Counted from the first letter of the stretch, positions 22,127-35,129 are shown. The stretch: 64,000 bases of DNA from Rugalucina vietnamica (GCA_964017185.1 OZ024870.1:54872312-54936311), one strand, 5' to 3'. Notes: generated by a model not told the origin, from the sequence alone. Made by a program: numbers and translations.

Positions 22127-23585
22127 AAGACATGGAAATGAATTCTTATGATAATACGCGATTGTAGTTTTGACTTAATATCGTTGTCCTTTGTAGCACG
22201 ATAAACTTACTTCAGGGGATACAGATGGCAGTCTCAATACAACTGACGCATTTATTACAAATAATATTACAAAGTGCGAGAGACGTGTTTAATTAAATAC
22301 GCACTCACAATTTATGCTGTAGAACTCTGACTTGCTGTTCCCGTTTCAAAGCAATGACAATTTTAGGTTTAATTTGCGGCCTTATAACTGGTAATTTCAA
22401 TCCAAACTAATAGTCTATAAGGGGACACGTAGTTTCACCGACTAAACCGTTGCCTCTGAGCATATATGTGACGTTCTCTGAGATTTTCGGTCTTGTGGAG
22501 GTGCGACGTTGACGTCACAAAACGTGAACTAAAGTTGACGTCACAAACCTGCATGCGACGGTAATTGGATTTTTGCGCACTAAGTCATTAGTTTCAAATC
22601 GCTTATAAGAAACTTATAAGAAAGGTTGAAAATTTCTAGCAAGACCTAACAGCACTCACTGTGAATGTCAGCAGAACAAAACATTGTAACTCAGTGTTAC
22701 AAACGTCTTTCCAACACCAATTAAAGACCTATTTCCGTGTCTATTGAGGGTCATTAGATAAGGGACAGTGCATTAGAAAACCTGACTCAGAATACAGGTA
22801 GGGGCCAAAACAGGAAAAATCAATATTGATTTCAGAGGGAGGCAGTTTTATTGCACAGGTTATCAGGGACCATAAAATCAATAAACAGTAGAACTACAGG
22901 TATCATCCTGTAGGGGCCTCTTCATGACCCCCTGCAGAGATATGATAATCCCCTCATTATGACAGTCCTTTGATCTATGGACCATATTGCACCATTAGTT
23001 GTCATTAACAGAATAAACAGGGGTACCACTTTTAGCTTCTTCAGAAGTAGGTCTTTAATTTCTTTACCAATTAAAAACCCTTATGAGATGCAAACTGTGG
23101 GTGGTGCATGTTTTCTCTGTTTTCTCATTAATCGTTAGCGCTATTTATTAAAGCTTTTGGACATGGATTACGAGGGGAGGGCAAAAAACCCGAAGACTTT
23201 CTTAATAACTTTTATAATTGACGTCCGATTGTTTTCGTATTTTCACAAGTGTAATAATGGTCAATTGTCGACATTCATGTAGAATCTTATTTGTCGAATT
23301 ATATTTTTGATTGGTCAAATTATATATTTCTAAAGGCTCAGAACTTCCTGTTTAGAATCACCAAGCAGTTGTGTAAGATTGGTTGCCGTAAATGAGACTC
23401 AGTCCACGCCATACAACCCTATGAAAAATGGCAAAATCGAGCGTTTTAACCGGTCAACCGCCCCCCCCCCCCCATTTCCATTTGGTATGCATTACTTCCA
23501 AACCTAACCTCTTATTTTTTATATCCTATGTTCATAGTTAGTACAAATTGTTATATCTTATCCTCACGTTTTTTACTATTAATAT
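22127..23585. other. No gene seen; two TGACGTCA sites
   Basis: GTTGACGTCACAAA occurs twice about 30 bp apart at 22509-22552. Poly-C run near 23461. No convincing ORF. Confidence 0.5.
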
Positions 23586-23816
23586 CATGGCGAAAACATG
23601 CCCATGATACAGTGACTTTAAAAGTTGTAAAATGAAAACTTTCAGTAAAAAAAAGAAGATATTTTTCTTATTTTTGCTCAAAACATAAATTGTTGGTATA
23701 CGTTAGAACCGCCTCGCCTCTAACGAGTAACCACAATCTATGTTTTGGGGCAAAATAGACATACCCCTGCAAACCCCAGTGTAACTATAGTAAAGTGGGG
23801 TTCAAGGGGTGCTGAT
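23586..23816. mobile_element. MITE family B copy
   Basis: CGAAAACATGCCCATG at the left; centre AGAACCGCCTCGCCTCTAACG; right side shortened, ending GGGGTGCTGATG. Confidence 0.65.
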
Positions 23817-24081
23817 GTATTTATTTTTTTTCCGTTTTCAATGACATCCATGACATCCATACATCATGATATATTAATTACCCCGCAAAGCAAGCTGACA
23901 CGAGAGCAGATGAATTTTCAACAAAATTAATGATAAAAATATTAATTATTCACTGCTACGAAACAAACGAAAAAGACAATCTCATTTGTATTTTATAGTT
24001 GACAAATTAAAGATGATCGTTGTGACAAGACACCTGCCTACATTGGTGGTTTATTACACACGATTTTCGCTCTTTTTTATA

Positions 24082-24280
24082 TGAGCCACTGGCGCTAGCT
24101 TAGAAAACCCATAACATGCATATGCGAAAACAAGGAAGCAGTAACTGCACAGCTGATGAGCGCCTATGTTTTTGCTAAAAGGGTAGTAAAATTCCTCTTC
24201 TAATTAAATCCGAAATTTCAAGCTTTTAGCCTTGTCCTGTGACTGACCTGATCGAGAACCAAATTGGTGGATCCCATAAA
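24082..24280. mobile_element. Palindromic MITE family A, diverged copy
   Basis: Begins TGAGCCACTGGCGC, keeps ATGCGAAAACAAGG, GCTGATGAGCGCC and AATTCCTCTTCTAA, and ends GGTGGATCCCAT. The right TIR is eroded. Confidence 0.6.
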
Positions 24281-24503
24281 GATTCGAAATGAAGGTCAAA
24301 GAATTATTGCAATTAACGATGAAATACCATCCTATGCACCAGAATTGTCTGCACAAGATTCACAAAATAACAACACTCCTTACGGTTAAAACGATATGAA
24401 TAACTCGGTCCCAGCGATCTGACAAGCATCGACCAAAACACAGTTAACTAGCACAACAGAGACGCATACAGAATAAATAAAACCGCTCCCATGAAAAGAG
24501 GTT

Positions 24504-24804
24504 TATGTGTTACTGATCGTTCCAAGTCGATACTTCTGTAGTGGTTCTTTTTGTTTTATGTCTTGGTGTTTAAAAATTTTTTTTGTGCTGTTGGCGCCTT
24601 ATGTATGTTTTCATATTTTTAGTTAAGTTAAGGTAACTGAGTGGCCACCTATTGGGAAAATAGCTGCTCATTCGGCTCACGATATGTTTCATGGTATAAG
24701 TACCTGATTGTTAGTTTGGTTTTTTCCCACCTTGGTTTTTGGAGTGGGAATCTTTTTCTGATTGCGCCTTTTCCTGATCTTTGCCTACTTGTACCTTTTT
24801 AGTA
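24504..24804 (+). mobile_element. PLE-type 3' end fragment
   Basis: Only the last 300 bp of the family's 3' untranslated region, from GTGTTACTGATCGTTCCAAG to CTACTTGTACCTTTTT. Inserted in block copy I; copies II and III continue from GCATACAGAATAAATAAA without it. Confidence 0.6.
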
Positions 24805-25416
24805 AAACCATCCAAACATATAAGCCTTATTTGTTTGCTTGGGTGGTTATAAAATTATTTATGAAGCACGTTATGAATGTCATGACATCCTACTGACATG
24901 TAAAAGTCCCATAAAATGGAGGCAACGTCCTGACATGACCATTGCTGTTGACTGGGACGTAAAGCATCAATTCCAGCAAACAAATAAAACTTCACAGATA
25001 TTACCTTAAATGCATGTACTTTGCTTAACACACAAACAACAGATGATTTAAGAGTTATATGCCCCTAGCAAACAGTTATTCAGAAAGTCAGCCAGAGATT
25101 AATTTTTTCAAGAACTCATGGAACTTATTCTCTGTCGATGCTGATAACTTCTGCAGCAGTATGCTGACATTTTTGCTCTTTCGAAAAGAGAAGTATAATG
25201 TTGTAATACATCATCATTAACCGCTAATGAACCACTGCACGAAACAATGGCCAAGAATTTGTCAGACATTATTCAAATGAGCCACGGGCATAGAATATGT
25301 ATTTTCTGTAATTCAGGACCAAATAAGACAAAACTCCACGAATAAATTTTAAGAAACTTTCACCAGCTGCAAGCTTGAATGGTTGTCATACAATTTTATT
25401 GGCAAACAGTGTATTT

Positions 25417-25687
25417 CATTATGAAAACATGCCCATGCAATATACAGAGATTTTTAAAGTTGTAAAAATGAAAATTTTCAGTATAAAATATTTGCTATTT
25501 TTCTTATTTTTGCTCAAAATACAGATTGTGGGTACACGTTAGAACCGCCTCTAACGAGTACCCACAATCTATGGTTTGGAGCAAAAAGTAGAAAAATAGG
25601 TATACCCCTGCATACCCCAGTTTTGCTACATGTATATAAAAGTGGGGTTTGAGGGGGTACACATTTCACGGACATGTTTTCCTGATG
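25417..25687. mobile_element. MITE family B, full copy
   Basis: CATTATGAAAACATGCCCATG to CACGGACATGTTTTCCTGATG. Blocks II (48230) and III (58430) read TATTTGCTG without it, so it inserted after the block duplication. Canonical copy for the family. Confidence 0.78.
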
Positions 25688-26184
25688 TGCTGAGGAAATG
25701 CGCGGTTATGCAGACTGACCCGCGTCTGTCTTGTTCGTAAAGAGAGTATGACAAAAATATCTGCCCGTAATAATGATTTAGTGCTGCAACGGAAATATTA
25801 GGATCAGGAAGTCTCATATGGCTGAAGAGAGATTGGTCTTTGAAAATGATCATGCATCATTTGGTTTAAAACGCCATTAAAATGATATAGACGTAGACAT
25901 CATAATTCAAAACAGGAAGTGTGTCATACGGCTGGTGTTGTGCCGTGTGGCGGCCGTAAAATGTCTCCCCGTACATCATCCATAGTGCAGATTATATTTT
26001 TATTTAGGTCCTTTGACATCAGTAAAGATATTTAGAGTGTTCAAAATATTCAAGTTTAGAAACATACTTCTAAGCAATGTTTAAATTATTTGACCCCGTT
26101 TAGAATGTGTCTTTGATTTAGACTTCTCGTGTAAATTTTCGAAATTAAAGTAAAATAGTCTGGCTTTCGTCGCCGGTTTAAAAA

Positions 26185-26230
26185 GGGCTACTGATGAGGG
26201 TTCATTACCCGAAATTGCGCAATATAGTCC
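26185..26230 (+). ncRNA. Type I hammerhead ribozyme, unit 1 of the 26-kb array
   Basis: All conserved core parts are present. Helix I GGGCTA pairs with TAGTCC (one G-U); core CTGATGA; helix II GGGT/ACCC with loop TCATT; core GAAA; minimal helix III TTGCGCAA closed by the A-U next to the cleavage site; predicted cut after the A at 26224. It is 46 nt long and has no core mismatch. Confidence 0.9.
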
Positions 26231-26558
26231 ATACTATCTCCCTTTGAATGTTCTTCTTGCTTCCAAAGGATCAAACATTTATATTTTATTTGATATTACT
26301 GCAGCTGGTGTTGTGCCATGTGGCGGCCGTAAATAGTCTCCCCGTACATCTTCCATAGTGCAGATTATATTTTTATTAAGGTCCTTTGAGATCAGTAAAG
26401 ATATTTAGAGTGTTCAAAACATTCAAGTTTAGAAACATACTACTAAGCAATGTTTAAATTATTTGACCCCGTTTAGGAATGTTTCTTTGATTTAGACTTC
26501 TCGTGTAAATTTTCGAAATTAAAGTAAAATAGTCTGGCTTTCGTCGCCGGTTTAAAAT

Positions 26559-26604
26559 GGGCTACTGATGAGGGTTCATTACCCGAAATTGCGCAATATA
26601 GACC
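26559..26604 (+). ncRNA. Type I hammerhead ribozyme, unit 2 of the 26-kb array
   Basis: Same fold as the 26185 copy, with intact CTGATGA and GAAA. One helix I position is a G-A mismatch (3' strand TAGACC instead of TAGTCC), which may weaken but need not abolish cleavage. Confidence 0.85.
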
Positions 26605-26932
26605 ATACTATCTCCCTTTGAATGTTCTTCTTGCTTCCAAAGGATCAAACATTTATATTTTTTTTGCTTTTACTGCAGCTGGTGTTGTGCCGTGTGGCGG
26701 CCGTAAAAAGTCTCCTCGTACATCATCCATAGTGCAGATTATATTTTATTTAGGTCCTTTGAGATCAGTAAAGATATTTAGAGTTTTCAAAACATTCAAG
26801 TTTAGAAAAATACTTCTAAGCAATGTTTAAATTATTTGACCCCGTTTAGGAATGTGTCTTTGATTTAGGCATCTCGTGTAAATTTTCGAAATTAAAGTAA
26901 AATAGTCTGGCTTTCGTCGCCGGTTTAAAAAA

Positions 26933-26978
26933 GGGCTACTGATGAGGGTTCATTACCCGAAATTGCGCAATATAGTCC
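26933..26978 (+). ncRNA. Type I hammerhead ribozyme, unit 3 of the 26-kb array
   Basis: Identical in all pairing and core positions to the 26185 copy. Predicted cleavage after ...GCAATA at 26972. Confidence 0.9.
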
Positions 26979-27184
26979 ATACTATCTCCCTTTGAATGTT
27001 CTTATTGCTTCCAAAGGATCAAACATTTATATTTTATTTTATCTTGATCATATTAATTTGCATGTGACTATATGTGATTATCCGCACTTCAAATCCAAAG
27101 CTGGGGACCGCTTCTTGATGCTAAGCTTAGACTTAACTCATATAAGCCTGGCGTCCTTTTTATGGTGCATAGGCAAACAGAATT

Positions 27185-27228
27185 ACCCCAGATGGGACGC
27201 CGCGTTCTGCGGCGTCACATCTGGGGCT
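27185..27228. repeat. GC-rich hairpin
   Basis: CCCCAGATGGGACGCCGC / GCGGCGTCACATCTGGGG with a 5-nt loop GTTCT. It stands out in an AT-rich surround. Confidence 0.6.
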
Positions 27229-27999
27229 AAATTTCATCGAAAAATGAGATAAAAATAAAAATAACACCTAAACCCCTAAAAATGAAAGTGGACTCATCCA
27301 AATGATAAGGATGGGAGAATCCATTTGTCAAATATGGGTTAAACCAGACGGACTGGAAGCCCCTAAAAAGCCATGTCGTCTGTTCGCACTAAACTTAGTG
27401 TCCTTTCTTTCTTTATGGTGTCAAAGAAGACCCTGATCATATTCTGGCTAATCCGAGACTTACTCAATATTCGCAAAGTCCAGTTTGTTACGCAGTCGCT
27501 CTTAATCGAGCAAGGACGGAAAACATTGCATCTAAAATGATACTACCCTTCACAATCTTTAAGGGCGTTATCTAGAGAGGATACCCATATCCTAAACCTT
27601 GAATCTGCAATGCTCCAACACTGTGTGGATTTATACAGACAGTGGTGATTTGGGTTCAAATACACGTGGCAAGAGAACTGAATCACACTGAAGAAAATTA
27701 AATGTCTAGGAACGTTAAAATAAGTGGGAAATTTATCAAGTGTGGATTTTTTTTAGAATTTATAGAACTGGAAACGATATCAATGGAATAACTGGAGTGT
27801 AAATAAGTGTAGCATTGAATTGCAGGATTCAAAATTTGTAAACGTGAAGTAATGCGCAATCTCTCGAGAAACATTTCCGACAAAGAATGCGTCAATCTCA
27901 TTTTCAAACTCAATTTTTCATAATTGGTTCACATAAGTTATTTGTAATGTACTTCTCACTTGTCAAATCTGCAGAGGAAAAACCCTCATCCTCGTTTTA

Positions 28000-28075
28000 A
28001 GCGCACCTGAGCCGAAGGCTCATACATATCTTATAGGATATGCAGGTACCAGGCGTCCGGTCGTCGTCTATTACC
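28000..28075 (+). repeat. Left-end fragment of the tandem-core element
   Basis: CACCTGAGCCGAAGGCTCAT followed by TATAGGATATGCAGGTACC and a GTCGTC stretch matches the left end at 10327. No tandem core follows. A more eroded version is at the related position 49890-49950 of block copy II. Confidence 0.55.
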
Positions 28076-28631
28076 CTTAAACACTCCTCTGTGACTCAGC
28101 ATACATGTACCCTAAAGAGGTTTTCATAAGCATAAAGAAAAAAGTTTCGCTTTTACAAAAGATGCTTATGTTACGTAATGGGACTAGCAGAAATAAATCA
28201 TATTAGTCTGCCATAAACATTCTGTTATAACAGCACCCTCTGTTTCTGTCAAAGGCAAAGTATCTGCCAAAGTCCCAGCAAGTCGTCTTGGCATGTTTTC
28301 GCAACAAGAACTTTGTAAATATATTACCAGGAAAATTACATAACTCGTTCTCTCATTAGAATCGAAAGTGTTTGCCAAATGAAACAGCTTGAAGTCTTAA
28401 AAACGTTTAGGTCTAAGACGAAGAAGAATTTGAAGAACAAAAAAAGCAATACTTAAAAACCCTTCCTTAAAAATCTCATGAAACAGTAGACAAAAGTAAG
28501 AAAGTTAATAGTTTGAGGTTTGCATACGTTTGTAAACAAAAAGTAAAATAACATCATTTATGCCCTTATTATTAAAAGTGGTCATAATAATGGCGGGTCT
28601 ATTCGTAATGAATGTCCGAGAACAAATCAAG

Positions 28632-30040
28632 AAACCAAGCCCATGAAATGTACACCCACTTGAGACCCAGTTTATAGTAAAGTAAAACTTGGGTGCCAAT
28701 GAAAAGGTACAAGTAGGCAAAGATCAGGAAAAGGCGCAATCAGAAAAAGATTCCCACTCCAAAAACCGAGGTGGGAAAAAAAACCAAACTAACAATCAGG
28801 TACTTATACCATGAAACATATCGTAAGCCGAATGAGCAGCTATTTTCCCAATAGGTGGCCACTCAGTTACCTTAACTTAACTAAAAATATGAAAACATAC
28901 ATAAGGCGCCAACAGCACAAAAATTTTTTTTAAACACCAAGACATAAAACAAAAAGAACCACCACAGAAGTATCGACTTGGAACGATCAGTAACACAAAG
29001 TTACTGGCGGGCTTAAACCGGTTTTACATGGCCATAACCTCACCCTCAGCTTCTGCAGTGGTTCATAACATTTAGTTAGTTATTCGGTCCTCGTGGTGAA
29101 TCTCTAACTAGTCAATGAATCATCAAGAACAAACAAATAAATCATGATAAACATCCTGATGGATCAAAAACCAGGACTCACAGACTGAGTAAGCTGCCCG
29201 ACGATGGAGATCCCTGGGCGCCGAATAACGTACTAACTCCGGAGCAAAAGAAAAACACGAGTTGGACCCCGGTGGGCCAAGCAACAGACAAGAAGCTCCG
29301 GCCCCAACCAACTAAAATGAATAGCTTTATGTCGGGGCCATCATAGAGTCTGACGCCCACCCACCGGCGTGCAATTAAAGAAGGCAGCATAGTTATCAAC
29401 CATGATTGGGTTAAAAACTAAGCATGCAGACTGTCGCATAACATTTAAGTTATAACCTACACGTCTGTAACGTGTTATGATTTTTCTGAACTGAAAAGAA
29501 AAATCATTAATTCCTTTAAGTTTCTTAAATTTGTAAACCAAGTCACCATAAAATTCAGGTTCCGAAAGGCCCTCACTTAAAAGCGTCTTTAACCCAACAT
29601 TATATTTGGAAATCAATTCATAGTGTCTACGATAAAATTTAGAAAATGTTTTTCGAAGTTTATGATACCGATAGCCCTGTTGGAGAAGTTTCGCCGTTAA
29701 ACATTTATTTCGAGCGTTGAAGTCTGTAACATGATTGCAGACTCTAGCACACCTAATAAGTTGCGAAATGTATACACCATAAGAAGCACGACGAGGAACG
29801 TCACCATCCAAAAAAGGAAAATTTACTATATCAATTATGGCGGGTCATAATAATGGCGGGTCTATTCGTCGTGATACATCGTGATTTGTCTCATTTTTGA
29901 CCAAAAACATAGATTGTGGGTACTCGTGAGAACCTCCTTTGGAGCAAATATATTAAAAATATTATTTTTGTTTTCTTAAAACGTTTTCAATTTTTACAAC
30001 TCAGAAAAAAATCTGTACAAGGACTACAAGTTTTCATCAT
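28632..30040. mobile_element. MITE family B copy split by the PLE insertion
   Basis: Right-end part at 28632-28700 (CCCATGAAATGTACACCC) and left-end part at 29885-30040 (TAGATTGTGGGTACTCGTGA, CAAGTTTTCATCATGAAAC), separated by the PLE copy at 28704-29838. The intact counterpart is at 62995-63222. Confidence 0.65.
28704..29838 (-). mobile_element. PLE-type retroelement, 5'-truncated, with RT fragment
   Basis: Same 3' region and RT C-terminus as the 59-61 kb copy. The RT part (29341-29838) reads DGDVPRRASYGVYISQL through NYAAFFNCTPVG, then shifts frame, so the usual end is lost. It sits inside a palindromic MITE (28632-30040) that is uninterrupted in the related block at 62995-63222. A stretch of about 25 bp, GGTCATAATAATGGCGGGTC and following bases, occurs both before (about 28582) and after (about 29848) the insertion. 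Confidence 0.7.
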
Positions 30041-32055
30041 GAAACTGGGCAACCCCTGTCTAGATATACTCTTGTAAGCATTTATGAATCTCTACATTTA
30101 TGTAGTTCCAATATGATTCTGATAAAGTCTTTACGACTGCGAACTAAACGAATCCATAAATCTTATGTTCCCATCTCAGCGCACAAGCTGTCTTGCGACA
30201 CACCCTCCTGAGAATACACCTACTTCAAATACTTCTGCAACAGTTTTATGTGTCTCTATCCCGAATGAGCCGACTCTGGGAATTTTGACAAACCATCACC
30301 ATAAGTATATTCTTCACACGACCATGTGCCACTATCTCTTCTTGCCTGTTGTCCTGTGTTAGATCACATCCTTCTTCCGTAAATGCACTTTATACATTTC
30401 ACGCTGATATTATGATCCACAATGATATGCCTGACCACTGCGCTGATATGCACCCTTGTATTTGGCTGTGCCTGTCATGTAGATAATAAGTACTGAATTT
30501 ATGAGCTGGCACAATTTATACCCTTTTTATTGACCCTAAACTGTTAAGTATTATTTTATGGGGGTTGGTTTCATACCTCAAGCCCGCTTAATTCGTTAAA
30601 TTTATATTTATGCTACCTCTGCTGAGTTCATTTCAAGAGACTCTCTGGGAACTTTTCAATACAGCATGAAACCGATATTAACTCTCATAATTATGCATTA
30701 TTCTTTTTGGGATTTAATTTTGACAACAAGGACTAAGAAACCCTACATTAAATGAGAGACTTGATATAGCTGAACAGTTTGCAACAATTTTCACGAGAAT
30801 TAACTAAGACATAACGACGTTATATAAGCTTATAAATTATGTGTGAATCAAGAATGAGGCTGTGAGGATATGACGTCATACAATGATACGTCACAATCAG
30901 GGATACATTTAAAATCAAGAATTTCCGTATATATTAGCTAATGAATGTGGACAACGTGATTTCCATTCATTCATTGAAATGAAATGAGGTGGTTCATTTT
31001 TGTCGAGTGTGCAAAATTAGACAAATAGTGTAAAGTATTTTTTTTTCATTTAATTATGGTCCCATGACTTGCTCCACCATAGTCTCTATAAAACGTAAAC
31101 ATTGCCAATACTCTTTCAATTTATAGCAACATTGATTTTCATAAAAAATGACTAAATGATAGTCTTGCCAGCTACCCTCTTCTGTAACAAAAACAGAATC
31201 TTTTGGCCTTTTAGCTTATTGGTGTACAGTCAATGTTACAGCTGCATGAAGAAACAAGCGACAATTTCTCTTACATTAGCTCTTATATGCCCTTACAGAA
31301 CCGCGCCATCGTCGTCTCTGACATTTCTAGAAGCTGTTTTATCTTAAATTAGCCAGCCAACATTCCTTTTCAATTTGCATGCGTCTCACGACGTAAAAAA
31401 GCAAATTTCATATAATATGAATAATTTAGATACAAAACCGTACCCCTATGGTGTGATAGTGAAAAAGTGTATCATTTAAAATGAAAATTGACTCTTTACA
31501 GATTCAACAGAAGAGACAGGGAGCTGATTATTCTACTCTCAGAGGCTTTAATAAACTGTCTGGGCTATATTTCCAGCTGTCTAAGCCTATTTAGTTTCAA
31601 TGTCATAATTCTTTTGTGACCGAAGATACTTTTGTGCAATAAGAGATCGATTTGAGACACGTGGATCGGAAAGCATGATTAATTTCTGAGAAATCATTGT
31701 TATAACATGTTATTACATGTATGACTAGATTTATTTGAATTCACAGTGCAGCACGTGTCATTGTGTAATTTCAGTGATAGCTCATCTAACGGTGCATGAA
31801 ATATGCGGAACATACATGTATGGAAGATCAGTTGAACTACGTTTGCATCTGTATATTTCATGAGAATTCTCATTGGAAATCAAAATAGATGCATATTACG
31901 AGGTTTGGCAGGAAAGTTCGTAGACACCATTAGTATTTTTAGCAGGAAAAGAAATTCTGTCAAAATGAATATATCTGGGTTTGCAAAAATATTTCATGAG
32001 CAAATAGACGAAATTTTATGAAAATTTGGCCAACACGACATCTTCTACAGCCTTT

Positions 32056-32846
32056 AACAGTTTAGAAAAATCATAACACGTTACAGACGTATAGGTTATA
32101 ACTTGAATGCTATGCGACAGTCTGCAAGCTTAGTTTTTAACCCAATCACGGTTGATAACTATGCTGCCTTCTTTAATTGCACGCCGGTGGGTCGGGCGTC
32201 AGACTCTATGATGGCCCCGACTTAAAGCTATTCATTTTAGTTGGTTGGGGCCGGAGCTTCTTGTCTGTTGCTTGGCCCACCGGGGTCCAACTGATGTTTT
32301 TCTTTAGCTCCGGAGTTAGTAAGTTATTTTGGCGCCCAGGGATCTCCATCGTCGGGCAGCTTACTGAATCTGTGAGTCCTGGTTTTTGATTCATCAGGAT
32401 GTTTATCATGATTTATTTGTTTGTTCTTGATGATTCATTTACTAGTTAGAGATTCACCACGAGGACCGAAGAACTAACTAAATGTTATGAACCACTGCAG
32501 AAGCTGAGGGTGAGGTTACGGCCGTGTAAAATCGATTTAAACCCGCCAGTAACTTTGTGTTACTGATCGTTCCAAGTCGATACTTCTGTGGTGGTTCTTT
32601 TTGTATTATGTCTTGGTGTTTAAAATATTTTTGTGCTGTTGGCGCCTTATGTATGTTTGCATATTTTTAGTTAAGTTAAGGTAACTGAGTGGCCACCTAT
32701 TGGGAAAATAGCTGCTCATTCGGCTTACGAAATGTTTTCATGGTATAAGTGGTGTTAGTTTGGTTTTTTCCCACCTTGGTTTTTGGAGTGGGAGTCTTTT
32801 TCTGACTGCGCCTTTTCCTGATCTTTGCCTACTTGTACTTTTTTAT
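32056..32846 (+). mobile_element. PLE-type retroelement, short 3' copy
   Basis: Begins within the RT C-terminal coding part (about 32056-32225, AAATCATAACACGTTACAGA onward) and runs to the shared 3' end TACTTGTACTTTTTT. Carries several substitutions relative to the 50.8 and 59-61 kb copies. No intact ORF. Confidence 0.6.
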
Positions 32847-35129
32847 GTGCACCTCCCTAACCGGGAGCGGGGCAAGGGTCAACGTCTCAGTGACGTTACT
32901 TGAAGTTTATTGCTGTCAGTGCTTTATATATTTCTAACAAGCTTAACCGATGTTTCAGAGTTATTCCACATAGGGTCCTTGGATATCGGTACAATTTTAT
33001 TTTGTGTATGATCCAGCTGTCAAATGCAGATTTGTGCCAACTGTCCTCAGGTTCTCTGATGACCGGTTGAACATATGAAACCATTTTCATTCGCTGAGAA
33101 TGTAAGACGAGTGCCCTTCCGCCGCCGTTTATCATCTTAGATGATCTATCGAGCATCGAAAAATCAACTCTGCCACTTGTAAACTAGTGACGGACAAGCC
33201 TATAGCTTTTATGTTGTTGTTTATATCATTTCCATCGTGTTTGTTGGCCATTTCAATAATAAAAATACACAATTTTATGGTTATCGGCTGTTCTCCGACG
33301 TCAAAATTACGCCATTTTTTTCAAACATTTTTTTCGGACTGCATCCGAAAGTTTATTCACAGATATCAAACTGTACTTCCGCCAAGGCCCAAGCATTCAG
33401 AAAACGTTATTTATTGAACATTCTTTCAGGATCAAAATATTTTAACGTTACAGAACACTTCCGTGCCGTTTCACAAACAAAAACAGAATGTGAAAATCGT
33501 CACATTTTATCACGTTTTGAAACCTGCCCCGCACGGCCCTGCCCTCAAGCAGAAAAGTGGCCATACCAAGCGTGTTATTACTTCAAATTGCACAAAAGGG
33601 GGGGTCTCATATGCGCCCACGCACCAATTTTGTTCTTGCTTTGCATGGTGAATGCCTTCATTCTAACAACTATAAAAATGCATTTACATATGTATTTGTT
33701 TTGAAAAACATTTTTAAGTCTCAGGATACCACCCTGACTTACTCCACCTTTGTGACCATACCTGCGTTATTCTTTGCCTATATATTATAACTTATTTAAC
33801 TTTTATTAAACCAATTAAAACTGGTATTCAAAAAAGACTCCACATGGGTGACTTTGATACCATTTTGGCTTAAATAGATTAACAGATAGGGTTTTCATGG
33901 AAACTTAAACTTGAAATTCTCAAAATTTTATTAAAAATAATTTCGAGAATGACAAATTGTGTCTCATATTTTGATATTTTCCAGTGCTTGTCAACCTATG
34001 ATACTGTCCATAAAATTGGCCAGTGGTACTCTCTTTATGCTGGTAAAGTTTTATAAATTTTCAAAACCGGTAACACTGTTAAAATGTACATGATATACAT
34101 GTTGGTCAATTTTTGACGAAAATGGATTTTAATGTTTTTAGCTGTTTTTTCGTCTAAAATCATGTTATTCCATAATTTTATCATTGGAAATGAAAAATTA
34201 CATCAGTAATATGAATTCTTAAAATAAAAATGGTTATTTGATTTGGCAATTTCACATATGTTATAGTGACCTGCCTCAAAGTTATTATTTTTCATTAATT
34301 GATCAGCAAACATTTTCAGGTTTAAATATATAAATGAAATGTTTTTGTTTCTATAATTTCATCACGTAATATTTCTTTAGGTTTAGATGCATTTGGATAA
34401 TTCTACTTGAGTAACATTCCTTTTAATTTGTGATTGACCACCGTAATGGTAATAGACATTTGACTGATTCCTCCATTTGTTTTACCATCTTTGTATTGTC
34501 GTTTATAAGATCTTAACTCATTTAATTGTTGCTGACGCCAACTTTAGTTAAAATATTGACAAGAATACCAAATACAGTGGCACTTTCTAACTTTTCGATC
34601 ACTATTATCTTTATACTTATCCAGTAAGTGGCTAAGTGCATAATTCAGCTGTGTGACAGGCTTTTTGTAAGTGTTCAGATGTGATGCTCAGGTATAGCTT
34701 TCACTTTTAATATCAGATTTGTTTTAATTCTCCATTAAACATATCCATTTTTGACAATATTTCTACCATTTAAATGTGTTTTTTTTCCTATTTTTGAAAT
34801 GAATATTAGAGTTATGAAAAATGCAATTGAGCTGTAAGACAAATATCCAAACTTGATTATTAAAAATATGAAGGTTTATAACACATTTATGAATCCATAA
34901 ATGTTCATGCATTTATTTGAATAAATAGTCAATTATAAATGCAGCAAAATGTTTGTGATTTCATGCTGATGGTTGTCTAGATAATCTTCTTTAACCCTAT
35001 CCTTAGTTAGAAATCATAGCTGTTTTGTTAATTATATGTCAGCTAGGTAAAAAAAACTTGTCAGCTTCATGTAAGTTTGTAAGTTCAAAATCCCCATTTC
35101 GATTAAGGGTTTCCAATATTGTTATGTGT

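Larger units (their letters stand above)
25929..27047 (+). mobile_element. Retrozyme-like array, about three 374-bp units
   Basis: Tandem direct repeats with a period of exactly 374 bp, measured from the ribozyme starts at 26185, 26559 and 26933. Each unit contains a type I hammerhead ribozyme, a central domain starting CTGGTGTTGTGCCGTGTGG, and a segment TTTGACCCCGTTTAGGAATG. About 2.95 units are present. A possible short target repeat TCATA lies at 25924-25928 and 27048-27052. The corresponding point in block copy II (about 48470) has no array. This is the architecture of metazoan retrozymes: tandem ribozyme units giving small circular RNAs. Short ORFs inside are probably chance. Confidence 0.8.
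23838..31896. repeat. Block copy I of a triplicated 8-10 kb segment
   Basis: Collinear anchors shared with copies II and III: GCAAGCTGACACGAGAGCAG (23890), CATCATTAACCGCTAATGAA (25210), ACTAAACTTAGTGTCC (27388), GAAAACATTGCATCTAAA (27520), CGAGAATTAACTAAGACATA (30798). Differs from the others by insertion of a 3-unit retrozyme, PLE fragments and MITE B. Confidence 0.75.

Noticed and set aside
24140..24160. CTGATGAG in MITE A as hammerhead core
   Set aside because: It is part of the MITE hairpin; no second core element follows.
26618..26830. 70-residue ORF inside the retrozyme unit (and 26992-27252)
   Set aside because: Not open in the sister units, so probably chance in a non-coding RNA element.
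33237..33704. 155-residue ORF
   Set aside because: No recognisable domain or convincing start, other frames are equally open, no splice context; left as unassigned.
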